Shown: positions 13,902 to 15,670 of the stretch, piece after piece
Position numbering within the stretch: the first letter of the stretch is position 1
Layout: the number at the start of each line of letters is the position of its first letter
Origin: Comamonadaceae bacterium UBA2334
GTDB taxonomy: Bacteria > Pseudomonadota > Gammaproteobacteria > Burkholderiales > Burkholderiaceae_C
Reading direction: 5' to 3'
DNA length: 15,670 nucleotides
Assembly: GCA_002344885.1 (NCBI GenBank)
Contig: DDUQ01000031.1
Location: forward strand, 1,935 to 17,604
Notes under the pieces: model-generated
The model's database searches: none
The model's input: only the letters and a program-made list of their open reading frames with translations
Told to the model about the DNA's origin: nothing
Translations under genes and position numbers: made by a program

Positions 13902-15293
13902 ATGACTCACTCCGCATTGCCCCGCCAACTCTCGTCGACGTTGCAAACTGCGCCCCGCTCGGGACAGCTGGCACGGTCGGTTGTCGCCGCTGTCCTGGCC
14001 ACAGGTTTTGCTGGCGCTACGGCGCAGGCACAGTCGCTGTCGGCATTGTTCGAAGCGGCGCGGGACTTTGACGCAACGTTTCAGTCGGCACGGTCAGCGC
14101 AGGATGCCGCTGCGGCCAAGGCCGAACAGGCGCGCGCAGGCTTGCTGCCCACTGTCGGTCTGGGTGCGGGGTTCAGCCGCTCGAATGTGGACAACGCCAG
14201 CCCCGTGCCCAACCGCAGCTTTGATGCCCGCAACGCCACCGTATCGGCCAGCCAACCGCTGTACCGCCCCGCCAACCGACTGGCCTTCGAGCAAGGTCAA
14301 AAATCGCTGGCATTGGCACAGGCCCAATTGAAAGCAGCGGAGCAGGACCTGATCATCCGGACCTCTCAAGCCTACTTCGACGTACTGGCAGCCCAGGACA
14401 CCCTCGCCTACGTCAAAGCCCAGAAGGCCGCTGTGTCCGAGCAACTTGCCGCAGCGAAGCGGAATTTTGAAGTCGGTACCTCCACGGTCACCGACTCGCG
14501 TGAAGCCCAAGCCCGCTTTGACCTCGTCGTGGCACAGGAAATCGCCGCCGAAAACGATCTCCACGTCAAGAGCTTGGCGCTCGACACGCTGGTGGGCAAA
14601 ACCAAGGTGCAGCCATTGCCCCTGGGCCTGCCTGTGGCACTGCCATCAACAATGCCCGACGATGTGAACCATTGGGTCAACCTGGCTGAAACCACTCACC
14701 CCAGTGTGGTGCAGGCTCAAACCGCACTGGACATCGCTTCGCTGGAGCTGAAGAAAGCCGAAGCCGGTCACGGCCCGACCGTGGACCTGACCGGTCAATA
14801 CGCACTGGCCAAAGCGCCTTCCAACACCACTGGCTTGCCACTGCGCAGCAACACGGCAACTGTTGGGGTTCAGTTCAACATGCCCCTGTTTGCGGGTTAT
14901 GCCATTCAGAACCGCGTGAAAGAAGCGTTGGCACTGGAAGAAAAGGCCCGCACCGATGCAGAAGGTGCCAAGCGCGCCGTGGCGCAAGCCACCCGCACCG
15001 CCTTCTTTGGCATCCAGTCGGGCAAGGGCCAGGTCAAAGCCCTCGAGGCGGCCGAGGCATCCAGCCAGAGCGCATTGGACGCCAACAAACTCGGCTACCA
15101 GGTGGGCGTGCGGATCAACATCGACGTGCTCAACGCTCAGAGCCAACTGTTCCAGACCAAGCGTGACCTGGCCGTGGCCCGCTACAACGTGCTGATGGGC
15201 AGCTTGCGGCTGCGCCAAGCCAGTGGCAGCCTGGCCGCTGACAACCTGAACGACATCAACGCACTGTTGTCAACCTCGGCAGCCACACGCTGA
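13902..15293 (+). CDS. tolC: TolC-family outer-membrane efflux channel
   Basis: Forms the trimeric outer-membrane and periplasmic tunnel of tripartite exporters and type I secretion. The 463-residue product has a signal peptide (hydrophobic core about 26-40, cleavage likely after ATAQA, residue 43) and two OEP repeats, each a long Ala/Gln/Lys-rich helical hairpin (about 60-200 and 255-440), with PLYRPAN and NMPLFAGY as matching strand ends. The frame opens at a GTG at 13800 and has an ATG at 13854; ATG 13902 is preferred since it places the signal peptide at a normal distance, but 13854 is possible. It is separated from the adaptor-pump pair by the methyltransferase-like and rhodanese genes and may be their outer-membrane partner. 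Family is firm; the tolC symbol denotes family only. Confidence 0.93.
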   Translation: MTHSALPRQLSSTLQTAPRSGQLARSVVAAVLATGFAGATAQAQSLSALFEAARDFDATFQSARSAQDAAAAKAEQARAGLLPTVGLGAGFSRSNVDNASPVPNRSFDARNATVSASQPLYRPANRLAFEQGQKSLALAQAQLKAAEQDLIIRTSQAYFDVLAAQDTLAYVKAQKAAVSEQLAAAKRNFEVGTSTVTDSREAQARFDLVVAQEIAAENDLHVKSLALDTLVGKTKVQPLPLGLPVALPSTMPDDVNHWVNLAETTHPSVVQAQTALDIASLELKKAEAGHGPTVDLTGQYALAKAPSNTTGLPLRSNTATVGVQFNMPLFAGYAIQNRVKEALALEEKARTDAEGAKRAVAQATRTAFFGIQSGKGQVKALEAAEASSQSALDANKLGYQVGVRINIDVLNAQSQLFQTKRDLAVARYNVLMGSLRLRQASGSLAADNLNDINALLSTSAATR

Positions 15294-15301
15294 GCCGGGC
15301 G

Positions 15302-15355
15302 AGACGTCAGGCCCACGTGACCAGTCGATGGCGCTGGTGGCTGTAGCTGACGTTT
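15302..15355. terminator. Inverted repeat between convergent tolC and waaA, possible bidirectional terminator
   Basis: ACGTCAG (15304-15310) and CTGACGT (15347-15353) pair, extended by one G-T and one A-T pair, and enclose a smaller stem ACCAG (15320-15324)/CTGGT (15334-15338). The right arm is followed by TTATTGC. The outer stem lies in the 60-base gap between tolC and waaA stops, so it could end both transcripts. The loop is long and the T tract short, so this is weak compared with the efp terminator. Confidence 0.35.
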
Positions 15356-15670
15356 ATTGCGCCACCTGCGCGAGCGGCTCTGCATTCGTCACCAGTCGTT
15401 TCAACGCGCGAGCCATGGTGCCAGCGGCTCCCTGACGTGAACCGGCAAACGCATGGGCTGCCGCAACAGCCTGCTCTTGGGCTTGCGGATGCGCCAGCAA
15501 ATGCATGGCGGTTGAAATGCCATCGGCCATGTTGTCCACCCGAAAAGCGGCACCCGCCTCCACGGCAGCCTCTGCAGCTTCGGCAAAGTTGAAGGTATGC
15601 GGCCCCAGAACCACCGGGCAACCACAAGCCGCTGCCTCGATCAGGTTCTGTCCGCCGAAGGGCACCAGCG
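15354..15670 (-). CDS. waaA: 3-deoxy-D-manno-octulosonic acid (Kdo) transferase, C-terminal part
   Basis: Only about 105 C-terminal residues are inside the window; the gene continues beyond the right edge. WaaA (KdtA) adds Kdo from CMP-Kdo to the lipid A precursor on the cytoplasmic face of the inner membrane. The recognisable part is the GT30/GT-B donor-site motif LVPFGGQNLIEAAACGCPVVLGPHTFNFAEAAE, matching E. coli GGHNPLEAA...GPHTFNF. It is followed by the usual Ala-rich C-terminal helices. Ends at a TAA 60 bases from the tolC stop, so the genes converge. One of the Comamonadaceae/Burkholderiales neighbours of tolC from memory. Confidence 0.92.
   Translation of the reverse strand, partial: LVPFGGQNLIEAAACGCPVVLGPHTFNFAEAAEAAVEAGAAFRVDNMADGISTAMHLLAHPQAQEQAVAAAHAFAGSRQGAAGTMARALKRLVTNAEPLAQVAQ

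Overview
The window is a gene-dense (G+C about 60% by eye) chromosomal segment of a betaproteobacterium, most likely Burkholderiales, family Comamonadaceae. The reasons are an EarP/EF-P pair with Arg32 in EF-P, the uvrC-pgsA order, the waaA/tolC/rhodanese neighbourhood, and two short AT-rich insertions that look like a dispersed repeat I recall from Comamonadaceae genomes. The genus assignment is inference; no rRNA or tRNA is present to anchor it.

Layout. Positions 1-3516 (minus strand) hold a housekeeping operon read right to left: uvrC (excision repair nuclease), pgsA (phosphatidylglycerophosphate synthase) and a DMT/EamA-type inner-membrane transporter that runs off the left edge. The transporter start overlaps the pgsA stop (ATGA). 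Divergent from uvrC, with only 39 bases between, is earP (3556-4776), followed by its substrate gene efp (4919-5473) and a clear intrinsic terminator (5515-5543). EarP transfers rhamnose to Arg32 of EF-P, which rescues ribosomes stalled at polyproline.

Next come an AEC-family carrier (5585-6463) and a LOG/TIGR00730 Rossmann-fold protein (6500-7384). A tetR-family regulator (7443-8123), preceded by a 22-base palindromic operator candidate, leads an RND efflux module: periplasmic adaptor (8164-9360) and inner-membrane pump (9442-12660). A second gene set follows: a divergent protein-isoaspartate-methyltransferase-like protein (12703-13413), a single-domain rhodanese (13431-13790) and a TolC-type outer-membrane channel (13902-15293). 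The channel could complete the tripartite pump. The right edge holds the 3' end of waaA/kdtA (minus strand), convergent with tolC.

I see no phage, insertion sequence, CRISPR array, toxin-antitoxin or other defence system, and no clearly undescribed multi-gene system. The most unusual signal is a pair of low-G+C stretches (35% and 30% G+C) inside earP and the adaptor gene. They share one ordered pattern, ATAGC - 18 bases - AAGCG - 10/11 bases - TTTRATKCAA, in the same orientation and start in the same reading frame. They look like degenerate copies of one small repeat that has become part of two proteins. The second most interesting point is the methyltransferase-like protein, which keeps the SAM-binding loop but lacks the serine expected in the PIMT active-site motif.

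There is no gap above 300 bases without a gene.
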